A stretch of DNA of 60,278 nt from Streptomyces eurythermus (GCF_014649115.1 NZ_BMSK01000034.1:1-60278); one strand, 5' to 3'; shown: positions 1 to 9,230, numbered from the stretch's first letter. Program-made: numbers and translations. Notes: generated by a model not told the origin, from the letters alone.

Positions 1-1
1 C

Positions 2-49
2 TACCGGGCCATCGCCGGCCTCGTCTCCGACCGCACCGCCAACACGTGA
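2..49 (+). CDS. 3' end of a truncated gene, product unknown
   Basis: The first bases are open in one frame and end at a TGA at 47-49, giving a 15-residue tail that ends RTANT. Codon use (mostly G or C in third position) fits real coding sequence. Nothing in so short a tail identifies the product, and the start lies outside the window. Confidence 0.4.
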   Translation, partial: YRAIAGLVSDRTANT

Positions 50-303
50 GCACGACTCCGATCAGGCAAACACGACTCCATCGCTATCACGCACCAGCTC
101 GTTAGATGTATGAGGCCGAAGTCTGTCTGGCCGTGACCCGGCTAAGGGCCCGTTGGCTCGCGTATGAAGCCCCTGAACCTGGAGCCCTTGATCTCGCTTT
201 GCGGCCAGCGCCGCAATGGCGCCATGGCGCAGACGGTGCTTCGGGACTTCATCCAGCGGGTATCACCGCCTGGATAGGCGGGTTACGCGAGGGGACGCGT
301 CAA

Positions 304-738
304 ATGCAGGACCACTCTGAGGACAGGCTCCTGGAGGAGGCTCTCGGAGCGCTTGGCGAAGAGTACGGCGGCAGCGGCGGCCGTTTTGGTGCACAGCTTG
401 GCGCCAGGCTTCTTCCGAAGGACATCCACAAAGTTGATCTGCAACTGCCAGTTACCTTCGCTTCCGCTCTGGAGCGAGTCCGCGCGGCCCTCGCCGCGGT
501 TGCGCGCGGTGTGAACCCGGGGCTGGTCGAAGCCGGTGAAAATCACGTGACGCTTGGTGCTTTGGCCGGAGGAGGGTTCGCGGCACTGAATCCGGTAGTA
601 GTCACGGTTGTCGTGACTCGTGATGCTGCGGACGGTACCGCGGTCCAGATTCGAGCGGCTGCTAAGGAAGGACTCATCAAGCAGCACGCAGGGGAGAAGA
701 TGACCCAACGCGTTGCTGATCTGCTGCTAGCCCAGTAG
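304..738 (+). CDS. Small conserved-looking protein of unknown function (144 aa)
   Basis: The frame is open further upstream, to an ATG at 106, but the ATG at 304 is preferred: it follows a purine-rich GAGGGGA stretch and begins a clearly protein-like sequence. The protein has an acidic N-terminus, a central Ala/Gly-rich alpha-beta-like part and a run of hydrophobic valines near residues 95-105. No signal peptide, membrane segment or catalytic motif is visible. I do not recognise the family. It stands alone beside decayed genes and nothing shows its job. Confidence 0.55.
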   Translation: MQDHSEDRLLEEALGALGEEYGGSGGRFGAQLGARLLPKDIHKVDLQLPVTFASALERVRAALAAVARGVNPGLVEAGENHVTLGALAGGGFAALNPVVVTVVVTRDAADGTAVQIRAAAKEGLIKQHAGEKMTQRVADLLLAQ

Positions 739-807
739 TCGGACAGCTCCCGCCGGTGAGACACAGCCTCTCCAGTAGTAGCGGGCGGGAGAGTGGCCGG
801 AGCAACG

Positions 808-1271
808 TCAGCGGCGCGGTCCGGCCCCGGGCGCGGCCGGGGCTGATGATGCGGTAACCGCGGGGCGGATGTTCTGGGCGGCCTGGCGTAGCAGGCGCAC
901 CGACCGGGGGGCTGGTGCTCGGTGCCAGCCCGGAGGGCGAGGGTGACGAAGTGGCCGGCGATGTGGTCGGGGACGGGAGCGGTGGAGGCGACCAACTGGC
1001 GGGTGAGGGCGCTGACTTCGGCGGGCGTCCGGGCGTCGGGGAGTGCCTGGAGGTAGGGCGCCAGGTCCGGCAGCGCGAGCGGCTGATCGGGGAGCGGGTG
1101 GCCGGCCAGGAAGGGGGCGGCGTCACGGCAGGCCCTGCGGTAGAGGTCACCGGGTTCGGCTCGGTCGGGGACCGTGGGGGAGGGTGGTGTGGCAAGGAGG
1201 TTTCCGTTGCCGGTGCGCCAAGTCCCGCCGGACGCGGCGCCTTGCGCCGACTGCCTGCGAGAACTCTTCAC
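808..1271 (-). pseudogene. Frameshifted small gene of unknown function
   Basis: On the minus strand a convincing protein sequence runs from about 1190 to 915 (for example ALPDLAPYLQALPDARTPAE and VASTAPVPDHIAGHFVTLAL). At the run of six G at 906-911 the good coding pattern jumps to another frame (SVRLLRQAAQNIRPAVTAS) and stops at 808-810. The original frame continues as low-quality Pro/Arg-rich sequence. The joined product would be about 115-150 aa, and its 5' end is uncertain because it runs into the hypF scrap at 1213. Either the gene is dead or the homopolymer was misread. I do not recognise the family. Confidence 0.5.
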
Positions 1272-1308
1272 CCCCGGCGATCGTCGCTACCGCTACCCCT
1301 TCATCGCC
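1213..1308 (+). pseudogene. hypF: hypF remnant (zinc-finger segment)
   Basis: About 32 codons read VPPDAAPCADCLRELF followed by PGDRRYRYPFI. This matches the strongly conserved segment of HypF, the carbamoyltransferase of [NiFe]-hydrogenase maturation, where PPD-x3-C-x2-C is followed by DRRYRYPF and then a CTxCGPR motif. Here the sequence ends just before that motif and continues as unrelated codons, so only a fragment is left. No other hyp gene is visible. It abuts the broken minus-strand gene at 808-1271, so this looks like a rearrangement joint. Confidence 0.5.
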
Positions 1309-1515
1309 GGCCTCACCGTCCGGCAGCTGTTTCGGACCTGGCGTGCCCCGCGACGGCTACTGCCGGACACGCCCAGGCCGCGAGCTCGCGCCGACCGCCT
1401 CCGTGAGAGCCCCGGCTCCCGCCCCGCTCCAGCCAGTGCTCTGTCCGTCCGGTCCGGCCGTGTTCGCTGGAACGCGCCCGCGTGGGCCGGCCGCGCGGGT
1501 GAGGTCGGGCGGACG

Positions 1516-2460
1516 TCAGTGGGCCGTGTGCAGTTCGGCGATGTATCCGCCTGGGAACCGCACCGTCGCGGTGGAACGGCCCCCGGCGGTGTACGGGCCC
1601 CACAGCACCTTCGCGCCCGCCGCCTCGGCCTTGCGCAGTGTGTCCGCGAGGTCGTCCACCGCGTAGCCGGTGGTCTCGCGGCCGAACGGGTAGGGAAGGT
1701 GGCCGTCGGTGACACTGACGACAGTGTTGCCGAACGGGGAGCGGATCGCGATGCGCCGGTACGTCCGGCCGGGCAGACCGATGTCACCGGCGTCCGCCGC
1801 CCACTGGTCGGAGACGATCCGGCCACCGGTGAACCGGAGGTAGGCGCCGAGGAACTCGCCCACCGAGTCGGGCGTCAGGTAGACGCGGTTGTCCGGCACG
1901 GTCTTCAACGGCGCGTATGACGGGGCCTTGGTGTGCCAGTAGAGCTGGGCGTTGACGCCCCCGGGGAACTGGACGACCGCGTCGCGTCCGATGGGATCGT
2001 CGAAGGGTGCCACGACGACGCGTGCCCCGCTCTGGCGGGCCTGCCGGACGCTCCGGTCGAGGTCGCTCACGAGCCAGCCCGTCCGCTCGGTGCCGAACGG
2101 ATACGGGACGGGCGTCTTGAAGTCGAAGACGGACAGGGTACCGACGGGCGAATGGACCAGCTGGGACTCGGTGCTGCTGGGCGTGGGAGTGACGGTCGTG
2201 ACGACCTTCGCGGTGTGCGTGCCGCCGAAGGTCGCCTCCCAGCTCGCGACAAAGGTGTCCACGTCGCCCGGGGTGACGTAGACGTGCGTGGTGTCGTACT
2301 GGGGGCCGACCGCCGTGGGGGGAACGGCCGTGGTGGGGACCGCCGTGGTGGGGGCCGCGGCGGCCCGCTCGCTGTGGGCAGAGGTCGGTGCCCCGGAACC
2401 CACCACACTCAATGCCACCAGCAGCGTGGGCAGTACCCATGCCGTCGTCTTGCGCTTCAT
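1516..2460 (-). CDS. Secreted protein with two VOC (glyoxalase-fold) repeats
   Basis: 314 aa. The ATG at 2460 follows GGAAAGGACGG at good spacing. Residues about 1-27 are a Sec-type signal peptide (basic start, hydrophobic core, small residues), followed by a Thr/Pro/Ala-rich stretch. The rest is an internal duplication: each half has a YVTP or YLTP strand, a PYPFG motif, an E or R-T-G-W/Y turn with a (S/D)DL helix start, and ends in (V/R)FPGG-(V/Y)-(N/I)-A. That layout is typical of vicinal-oxygen-chelate (bleomycin resistance/dioxygenase) proteins. The metal ligands are not obvious, so the activity is unknown. It lies in a zone of gene remnants but looks intact itself. Confidence 0.75.
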   Translation of the reverse strand: MKRKTTAWVLPTLLVALSVVGSGAPTSAHSERAAAAPTTAVPTTAVPPTAVGPQYDTTHVYVTPGDVDTFVASWEATFGGTHTAKVVTTVTPTPSSTESQLVHSPVGTLSVFDFKTPVPYPFGTERTGWLVSDLDRSVRQARQSGARVVVAPFDDPIGRDAVVQFPGGVNAQLYWHTKAPSYAPLKTVPDNRVYLTPDSVGEFLGAYLRFTGGRIVSDQWAADAGDIGLPGRTYRRIAIRSPFGNTVVSVTDGHLPYPFGRETTGYAVDDLADTLRKAEAAGAKVLWGPYTAGGRSTATVRFPGGYIAELHTAH

Positions 2461-3113
2461 CGCCGTCCTTTCCCGTGGCAACAGGTCAGCCGAGCGTAAG
2501 GAACGGGAAGGTGGGCGATGTTGCTGTCGGCGCACCGGGTGTTGCCTGTCAGTGAACGGACCCGGCCAGGCCATAAGCGGGGCAAATCGTCGGGGCGCCG
2601 GGGAACGGATCCGCCACCGTCTCCGGGTCCCCGGACGAGCGCTGACTGGTGGCCCCGGTGGACGGCAGTTCCCCGCACAGGGGAGCGGCCTGGTCGCGCA
2701 CGCGAGCATCGGGGTGGGTGCCGGCGTCGTCGGGTGACCAGTGACGTGGCGCAGTTGTCCTGGGACCCCTGTTCCCGCCACACCCGGCAGATCTCCAGCC
2801 CGTAGCGGACCAGGGCCTCCTCGTAGCCGCACCGCATCCGCACGGCCGGGTGCCTGCGCCGGCCGTAGCCGGGCACCGTCAGCCCGCGCAGGGCCCGGAG
2901 CGCCTCGACCCGCTGCTTGCCCAGGCGGCGGCGGTCCAGGAGCAGGGCGGAGCGCCGGAAGTCGGAGTCGGGCAGGAACGCCTGCGTGGTTACGGTTCGG
3001 TGCGGGACTGGGGGCTTCACGCGCGTGGCCCGTTCGCGAGCCTCGGAGGTCCGGTCGCCCATGCTTCCGGGGCGGAGGCGCCGGTCGTCGGATCTGCTCC
3101 GGTGTCCGTTCAT
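2457..3113 (-). pseudogene. Damaged MSMEG_6728-type (pyrimidine-dimer glycosylase-like) gene
   Basis: The N-terminal part reads TQAFLPDSDFRRSALLLDRR, LGKQRVEALRALRGLTVPGYG and EEALVRYGLEICRVWREQG. That is the signature of the small MSMEG_6728-type proteins related to pyrimidine-dimer DNA glycosylases. The family's C-terminal HQSALVR and RPDDLPRLWP motifs appear in the same frame. Between them (about 2680-2750) the frame turns Arg/Pro-rich, while a neighbouring frame reads SPDDAGTHPDARVRDQAA, so two compensating indels are likely. The frame also runs past the usual end, to a TGA that overlaps the ATG of the next gene at 2460. Possible starts are 3113 or 3062. Probably non-functional. Confidence 0.6.
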
Positions 3114-3276
3114 GGTGTTCCCGGGATGCCGTGGGGACGGTGCCGTGTGTCCGTCTTGCTTCCCGTTCCGCCGCGGCGGCGGGTGCGCCGTCGGCCGAAC
3201 GGGACATGCAGGCTTGCGCCCCGGGCGGTTTCACCGGGTGAGCAGACGCGCGGGCCGTGACGTGTCGTGCCCACCC

Positions 3277-3585
3277 ACCGTTCCCGGCGCTCGCCACAAG
3301 AAGGGCTCTGCCGGTGACTACACCCCCCGCGACGCGGAGGCGAAGTGCTGGACGGACGAGGCGTATCGAGGCGCCGGCGGCACCACCCGGGCGCCCGTCC
3401 GCGGCCTGCGTCTCAAGCTGCGGCAACGTCGGCACAACAGCACCCAGGCCGGAATCCGTTGCCTCGGCGAGCAAGCCATGGCCGCCCTGAAGGGCTGACG
3501 CCTCCCGCGGAAACTCCGCTGTAGCACCACCCGGGCCACCGCCATCGTGAAGACCACCCCCACCCTTCGTCACGCCTCAACCTGA
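3277..3585 (+). mobile_element. IS5-type transposase remnant (C-terminal part, nonsense mutation)
   Basis: The reading frame gives CWTDEAYRGAGGT, then GEQAMAALKG, a TGA at 3496-3498, and then RLPRKLRCSTTRATAIV to a second stop at 3583-3585. This matches the C-terminal third of IS5-group DDE transposases (W-x-D-K-x-Y-x-GAGGT ... VEQA-x-A-x-LKTWRLLRKLRCSTTR). The in-frame TGA falls next to the position of the family's tryptophan. The first two catalytic acidic blocks are missing, so the element is dead. No terminal inverted repeats were found. Confidence 0.65.
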
Positions 3586-3884
3586 GGGTGGAAAAGGCTC
3601 ACTGAGCTGACGAACGCCGCACCCGGTTGGTGAGGCTCGCCGCAGGCGCCGATCACGGCGCGGCGCCCACCGGGCGGTCCCCATCGGCGGTTCGCAGGGT
3701 AGGTCGACCGCCTGGCTGACCAGTACGACGACGGCCTGCTGGGCCGGTCCGACCGCCGCCTGGGGGACCGCCGGCGTGAACTCACCAGCCACTGACTCCA
3801 ACCCACCGCTGAAGGGGGCCTCCACGGGCACCACGCCCACCCGGGAGGCTCCCTTCGGCATGTCCACTGAAGCGGTTGGTCTCT

Positions 3885-4672
3885 GTGACCGCTTCCCCTG
3901 CCGCGGGGCACTTCGTACATGTCCGCGTCGAGGGCGGCGGGGCGGTCGGTGGTCTCCCAGGCCGGGCCGTGCTGCTGGTCGAGACGGTCCGCAAGACCGG
4001 CCTGGACCAGGCGATATCCGCAGCCCTGACGCCGTGGCGCAAACCGCGGGCGGTGCGTGATCCGGGCAAGGTCCTGCTGAATGTGGCGCTCGCGGTGGCG
4101 TTGGGCGGGGGCTGCCTGGCGCGATGTCGCCATGCTGCGGGCCGAGTCGGCGGTGTTCGGGCCGGTGGCCTCCGACCCGACCGTCTCCCGGCTCGTCGAC
4201 ACCCTCGCCGCCGGCGGGACACGGGCCCTGACAGCCCTCCGCGCTGCCCGGGCCAACGTGCGCGAGCACGTGTGGAAGCCGGCCGGTGACGCGGCGCCGG
4301 ACACCGGCGGACAGGTGATCGTAGACCTGGACGGCGTCCTCGTCCTGGCCCGCTCCGAGAAGCAGGATGAGGCGGCGACCTGGAAGAAGTCCTTCGGCCA
4401 CCATCCGCTGATGGGGTTCGTCGCCCAGGGCCGCGGAGGGTCCGGGGAGCCGGTGGTGGGCCTGCTGCGGCCGGGTGACGCGGGCTCCAGCGCCGCCGCC
4501 GACCACATCACCGCCGCCCGGCTGGCCCTGGCCCAGCTGCCGAAAACAGTACCGGCGGGGACGGCAGACCCTGATCCGCGGCGACTCCGGCGGGCGGCCC
4601 CCACGCCTTCGTCGCCTGGCTCGCGAAGCGCGGGCGGTGGCTGTCGTACTCGGTCGGGATGACCATCACGCC
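3885..4672 (+). mobile_element. IS1380-type transposase remnant with frameshifts
   Basis: Three successive frames carry one transposase. About 3950-4125 reads VETVRKTGLDQAISAALTPW. About 4125-4595 reads RAESAVFGPVASDPTVSRLV, VDLDGVLVLA and SFGHHPLMGFV. After about 4596 it reads AFVAWLAKRGRWLSYSVGMT. This is the order found in IS1380-family transposases, including the DLDG and GHHP motifs around catalytic acidic residues. There are at least two frameshifts and the C-terminal third is absent. Its 3' side is directly joined to the next remnant. The stretch 3586-3884 before it holds only a possible 31-codon tail (DRLADQYDDGLL, stop at 3793-3795). Confidence 0.65.
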
Positions 4673-4863
4673 GAGCACGCCGCCACCCCCGGCATCGACA
4701 TGGAAGTCGTCCAACGCACCCCGGCACCAGAGGATTCACCCCGGTCCCGAAACGCTGGGCGATCGAGCGCACATGTGGCCGGCTGATGCTCCACCGCCGC
4801 CTGGCCCGCGACTACGAGACGCTGCCCGCCCGCTCGGAAGCCGTGATCCACCTCGCCATGAAA
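4673..4863 (+). mobile_element. Second IS5-type transposase remnant (C-terminal end)
   Basis: The sequence reads GIDMEVVQRTPAPE, then after a one-base shift FTPVPKRWAIERTCGRLMLH and RRLARDYETLPARSEAVIHL. This is the last part of an IS5-type (IS112-like) transposase, whose usual ending is PVPKRWVVERTYGWLMLHRR. The catalytic E of W-x2-E is retained, but the rest of the gene and the normal C-terminus are missing. It joins the IS1380-type fragment with no spacer, so one element probably inserted into or recombined with the other. Confidence 0.6.
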
Positions 4864-4942
4864 GCCGCGTTCACCGCAGTGCGGCTGCCGCAGGGGAGGT
4901 CGTCGAGCGCCCGCAGTGCCGTTCGGGTCTGTCACAAGGGAA

Positions 4943-5359
4943 TCAGCACGCTATACCCTGCTCACGCAGCCAGTCGCATTGAGTCTCACCCGAGGACTTC
5001 GGCCGGTCGACGCCCGGTCGCATGGTACGGAGCTCCTCCACCGTGGCATTCTTCGGCCACTCTGTGGGGCTGCCGCCGGAGGAGGGGACCACGCGTTGCG
5101 GTGTGGACGGACTGGGTGCCGCCGGCCGTGAGGATGAAGGAGCCGGAGAGGCGTCCGTTGGGTTCGGTGAAGGACTCTCTTGCGCTGTCCGGTGAGTCGG
5201 CGTCCGGCGAGACGGCGCGGGCTTGCTCCTTGGCGTGCTTGGCGACGCATTCGGGACGGGTGAGTCCGCCCCCGAACCGCTCGCGCACGCTGTCGCTCCA
5301 GTGCCGATGCCGACGACCAGCAGCGCAGCCACGGCATTGGTTATCGCGCCTGCCCGCAT
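4943..5359 (-). CDS. Probable lipoprotein, coding frame disturbed
   Basis: The ATG at 5359 starts a 138-codon frame with an N-terminal hydrophobic segment and a lipobox-like Cys at about residue 25 (TGATAC-A). The C-terminus reads TQCDWLREQGIAC. In the middle (about 5275-5090) this frame is Ser/Pro-rich filler. A neighbouring frame there has good third-position GC and reads LTRPECVAKHAKEQARAV and GRLSGSFILTAGGTQSVHT. A frameshift near the run of C at about 5270 and a second one near 5090 are therefore likely. Exported lipoprotein of unknown function, possibly inactive. Confidence 0.45.
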   Translation of the reverse strand: MRAGAITNAVAALLVVGIGTGATACASGSGADSPVPNASPSTPRSKPAPSRRTPTHRTAQESPSPNPTDASPAPSSSRPAAPSPSTPQRVVPSSGGSPTEWPKNATVEELRTMRPGVDRPKSSGETQCDWLREQGIAC

Positions 5360-5634
5360 GCGGGTGTTCCTCCTCCAGGTGATTGATCAGGGCGTCTGAA
5401 CTCTACGGCCGGCGGGAAGCCCCAGCACATCCGCGCGGGTGTACGAGGCTCAGGCCGGCGTCCGGCCGCTACCGCCGGACGCGCGGTACAGCCAGGCGAC
5501 AGCGACGACCGAACCCGACCCCGCGAGGCGTAGGCCGATGAACGCGGGTGCCGCGCCCCGCGGTTCCGAGCCGCGGGCCCCGGCGGCCACCGCGTCCGTC
5601 AGAGCGGAGCGAGTCATCCGCGCCGAGCGATCCG

Positions 5635-6287
5635 AGCCATCGCCCACCAGCCGTTCGTCCCGCCATCGCTGTTCACCAACCGCGTCCACCGGACCGGCGT
5701 CCTCGTCGCGTTCCTGGCCATGGCCGTCAACCTCGGCGGTCTGGTGTCCGTTCCGCTGCTGCTGGTAAAGGTCGACGAACTCTGCCCCGGCAAAGGCGCC
5801 TTGGTCATGATCCCGGCCGGAGTCGTGACCGCCCTTCTCTCGCCGTGGAGCGGGCGCCTCGCCGGCCGCGTCGGCACGCCTCCCCTGGTGTTCTCCGGCC
5901 TGGGCCTCATGGGGCTGTTCTCGCTGTTCCTCTCGTCCTTCACCGGCGGCTCCTCGGTGGTCTTCGCCGGTGCCGGGATCCTCGGGCTGAGCATGGGCTT
6001 CATGCTCGTGATGACCACCATCATCGGCGCGGCGGCGAGCGAACTGCCCTCCGAACAGGTCGGTGTCGGGCTCGGAATCCTCCAGGGGCCCAGTTCCTCG
6101 GGGCGGTACCGGGCCCGCGGTGTTCGGCGTACTCGTGTCCGTCAGGCAGCAGGACGGCGGTGACGCCCTCAACCCCCTCTACTCCGGTCACCACGGCTCG
6201 GCCTGCTCCGATGTCTTCCTGGCCATGGCCGTGGTCGTCGTCCTTACGCTCGTCGTCGCGTCACGGATGCGTCCCACGGTCGGCTGA
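5635..6287 (+). pseudogene. 3' part of an MFS (DHA2-type) transporter, frameshifted
   Basis: From about 5635 the frame reads PFVPPSLFTNR, then membrane segments such as VLVAFLAMAVNLGGLVSVPL and a typical ALVMIPAGVVTALLSPWSG. This is the region between and after transmembrane helices 8-10 of 14-helix drug exporters. Near 6090-6110 the frame breaks twice: the expected AQFLGA and GTGPAVFGVLVSV lie in the other two frames. The last helix, SDVFLAMAVVVVLTLVVAS, ends at 6287. The N-terminal half is missing, so this is a remnant. Confidence 0.65.
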
Positions 6288-6720
6288 GGGGCCGGGGCCG
6301 ACACCGGGCCGAAGGCCGAGGCAGCCCCGGTGGCCGCGCCGGTGCGAGAAACGGACAACGTCCAGTAGAGGCACGGTCGTTCCGCTTCCAGGGAGCACCG
6401 GTCCACCAGGTGAAGGTCGACGAGCTCGCGAGCGAGAAGGGGGCCGACATGACCACGCCCGTGACTTTCTCCCGGGAGGACGAGGGTCAGCTACTGGTAC
6501 GTCGGCGGCCGGATCCTTGTCGGAAGCGAGCTCGCCGAGCCTGCCGCGGAGTGCGGCGGCGGTGCGCCGTGGCTTTTCGAGTGGGCCGATGCCGTGCTCG
6601 GCCCGGATGCGTAGGTACTGGCGAGAGTTCCGGCGCCGGTGGGTACGGGCCACGAGCGGTCATGGCGATCACGCCTATTGGCCGTGCTGCCATGACCGCC
6701 CGACATCGACAGACCACCGG
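6288..6720. other. Non-coding or decayed stretch
   Basis: No intact gene is seen. A short minus-strand run at about 6653-6490 (QYLRIRAEHGIGPLEKPRRT) and a plus-strand run at about 6409-6470 have acceptable codon use but no start, end or recognised family. Both may be scraps of old genes. Confidence 0.4.
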
Positions 6721-9138
6721 TCAGCCGCAGTCCTTCCCGTTCAGTGTGAAGGCCGCGGGTGTCCCGGCGGGGGTGCCCGTGCCCTGGAATCCGAAGCTCG
6801 CGCTGGAGCCCGGCGGGATCGTGGCGTTGTGCGCGACGTTCGCCGCGGTGACGTCGGATCCGGCCTGCGAGACGGTGGCATTCCAGGCGCTCGTCACCTT
6901 CTCGGCGCCCTTGAACGAGAACCCGAGCCGCCAGCCGCTGACCGCCGCCGTACCGGTGTTCCGCACACCGATCTCGGCGGTGAAGCCACCGTTCCACGCG
7001 CTGGTGACGGTGTAGGTCACGGCGCACTGGGTCGAGGGGGACGTGGGCGTGGGCGTGGGCGTGGGAGTGGGAGTAGGTGTGGGAGTGGGAGTGGGTGTGG
7101 GCGTCGGCGTGGTGCCGTCGGGCTCCGCTCCCCACTGTGTGTCCGCACCCTCCGCCAGCACGATGTGCGGCGCGTCCACCGGTGTACTGCCCGGCGTCGT
7201 CGGGATCGCCTGGTAGGACCAGTCGTCGGCAGGGTTCCACGCCCCGGCCGAGGTGATGCGGAACTGCACCTCCTTCCGGTAGGCCGACTGGCCCGCCGGA
7301 GCGATCACCGTGTTGGAGCAGTCCACGGTGACGAAGTAGACGTCACCCTCGAAGTGCGTCGGACCGGTCACCTTGCCGCACTGGTTGTAGTTTGTGCTGG
7401 TGCTGATCCGGTCGGGCGTGACCCCGCCGTCGAGGGTGAAGTAGTAGCGCAGGGAAGCGTGCGTCAGCGCGCGTGCGGGCCACGCCGACTTGTTGACCAG
7501 GTACGCCTTGATCTCGGTGAAGCCAGGGCCCGAGGCGTTCACGGACGCCTGGACCGAGATCTCGGGCCCGTCCGGTTTCTCGGCCTGGGGGAAGCCGGCC
7601 AGCGGGCTGCCGCCGTACTCGGCGTACAAACGGGCCAGGGCACCCGTGAAGGCCGCGTTGTAGTCGGTGGCCACCTCGTTGTTCACGTAGTTGGACCGGT
7701 CGTCGGTGTACGCGTCGTCCGCCGCGCTCGGCCCGCCGACCAGCGCGCCGTACAGGATGTGCCGGTTGTCCACGGGGTTGGTGAGCTGGTCGGTCCACGA
7801 GCCGTGACCGGTGCGGTGGTGCGGCTTCGTCGGCGGGTTCGCGCCGAAGCCGACGACGTAACTGGACTTGCGCGGGTTGTCGCCGAGCGCGTAGTCGATC
7901 TGCCGGACCGCGAAGTCGTGGTAGCGGGCCTTGCGTACCGGGTCGCCGGTCAGCCAGTCGGAGTACGACAGCGCGGCGAACGCGGTGTTGGCGGCGTACC
8001 GCAGCGATCCCCAACTGTCGAGGACCGCCTGCCCGCCGGGCGAGTAGCGCACCTTGGTCCCGTTGACACCGACCGTCCACCAGTCCAGCCAGCGGTTGGC
8101 GTCGTCGACGTACCGCTGCTTCCCGGTGAGCTGGGCGAGGAGCACGTAGGAGCCGTAGGAGGTGTCGTCCCAGGAGAGCGTCCAGCGGTAGGAGCGGGTG
8201 GTCGTCTGGGGCTCGGTCGACAGCTTGTCGTAGGCCGATTCGGCCTTCGCCAGGTACGCGGTGTCACCGGTCGCCTTGTACAGCCAGACGGCACCCCAGA
8301 CCAGCTCGTCGTTGTAGCCGCTCCAGGAGTTGTAGTACGCCTGCGCGTCGGTGATGCAGTCGCTGTACTTGCCGCGGTAGGCGTCGGCGAACGCGTACAA
8401 CTGCTTGGCGTGGGTGAGCAGTTCGCTCGCGTACGCCGGGTCGCTGTCGGCGAACACCATGGAGGACGACGCCATGGCCGCGGCGGTCTGGCCCGCCAGG
8501 TCGGAGCCCGGGCACGGAGCGTCGATCTTGTACGCGGGCCGTGCCATCGGCATGACCTCGGCCGACCCCCACCACTTGTGGTCGTCGGCGCCGTTGCCGA
8601 CCTGGCCGTACAGCACGTTCGCGGACGGGTGCGCCTTGATGAAGTAGTCGTTGACGAAGCGCAGGTTGTCCTGGAGGTACCGGAGCTGGCCGGAGGCGGC
8701 GTAGGCGGACTTCTGCTCGATGCCGCCCCAGGCGAGCAGGGTGGCGGAAAAGGCCATGGGAAGACCGAACTTGACGTGGTCCCCGGCGTCGTACCACCCG
8801 CCGGTGAGGTCGAGACCGACGTCCTTGCCGTCACCGAGGGCGGAGTCGCCGCGCCAGAAGACACGGTTGCCGTCCGGGAGCTTCCCCGACCGCTGCGCGT
8901 CGTAGAACCAGAGCGACTTCTGGAGCGCCTCGCCGTAGTTGAAGGCGGCCGGCGCGGCGGAGGAGGGGCTGGATGCGGCCGACGGCAGCAGCAGGCCGGC
9001 GATGACGGCGACCGTGGCTCCCCACGCACCCACCAGCCGGGAGCGTCGGACACCGGCCGGGGCTGCCGGGCGGCTCTCCGGAGCCGCTGAGGGGGGCGCG
9101 GACGGTCTTCGGGGGGTGAGGAAGGAGAGCAGGCGCAA
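6721..9138 (-). CDS. Secreted GH9 endoglucanase with CBM3c and CBM2
   Basis: 805 aa. The TTG at 9138 is chosen because GGAAGGA lies 6-7 bases upstream and no ATG occurs before the mature domain. A long basic N-region leads to a signal peptide (about residues 36-64). The GH9 catalytic domain spans about 66-510, with GWYDAGDHVKFG (catalytic Asp pair, about 117-121), the GFGANPPTKPHHRTGH signature near 430 and SNYVNNEVATDYNAAF with the acid Glu near 485. A CBM3c-like module follows (about 530-670), then a Thr-Pro linker (about 678-700) and a CBM2 at the C-terminus (QCAVTYTVTSAWNGGF). This is the architecture of processive endoglucanases that act on crystalline cellulose. A CebR box lies 79 bp upstream. 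Confidence 0.93.
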   Translation of the reverse strand: MRLLSFLTPRRPSAPPSAAPESRPAAPAGVRRSRLVGAWGATVAVIAGLLLPSAASSPSSAAPAAFNYGEALQKSLWFYDAQRSGKLPDGNRVFWRGDSALGDGKDVGLDLTGGWYDAGDHVKFGLPMAFSATLLAWGGIEQKSAYAASGQLRYLQDNLRFVNDYFIKAHPSANVLYGQVGNGADDHKWWGSAEVMPMARPAYKIDAPCPGSDLAGQTAAAMASSSMVFADSDPAYASELLTHAKQLYAFADAYRGKYSDCITDAQAYYNSWSGYNDELVWGAVWLYKATGDTAYLAKAESAYDKLSTEPQTTTRSYRWTLSWDDTSYGSYVLLAQLTGKQRYVDDANRWLDWWTVGVNGTKVRYSPGGQAVLDSWGSLRYAANTAFAALSYSDWLTGDPVRKARYHDFAVRQIDYALGDNPRKSSYVVGFGANPPTKPHHRTGHGSWTDQLTNPVDNRHILYGALVGGPSAADDAYTDDRSNYVNNEVATDYNAAFTGALARLYAEYGGSPLAGFPQAEKPDGPEISVQASVNASGPGFTEIKAYLVNKSAWPARALTHASLRYYFTLDGGVTPDRISTSTNYNQCGKVTGPTHFEGDVYFVTVDCSNTVIAPAGQSAYRKEVQFRITSAGAWNPADDWSYQAIPTTPGSTPVDAPHIVLAEGADTQWGAEPDGTTPTPTPTPTPTPTPTPTPTPTPTSPSTQCAVTYTVTSAWNGGFTAEIGVRNTGTAAVSGWRLGFSFKGAEKVTSAWNATVSQAGSDVTAANVAHNATIPPGSSASFGFQGTGTPAGTPAAFTLNGKDCG

Positions 9139-9216
9139 CGGACGTTCCTTCCGTGCGGTGGGCAGGGGGAGTTCGTGCTGCGGCGCGGTGGTTCAGGGTG
9201 TGGAGACAGAAAGGAG

Positions 9217-9230
9217 TGGGAGCGCTCCCA
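9217..9230. promoter_or_regulatory. CebR operator upstream of the cellulase
   Basis: TGGGAGCGCTCCCA is a perfect 14-bp palindrome identical to the known binding box of CebR, the LacI-family repressor of cellulose use in Streptomyces. It sits 79 bp before the GH9 start and predicts induction by cellobiose or cellotriose. Confidence 0.9.

Noticed and set aside
7025..7105. Short tandem repeat of GGGCGT/GGGAGT units
   Set aside because: This is the Thr-Pro linker between the carbohydrate-binding modules of the cellulase, not a satellite or CRISPR.
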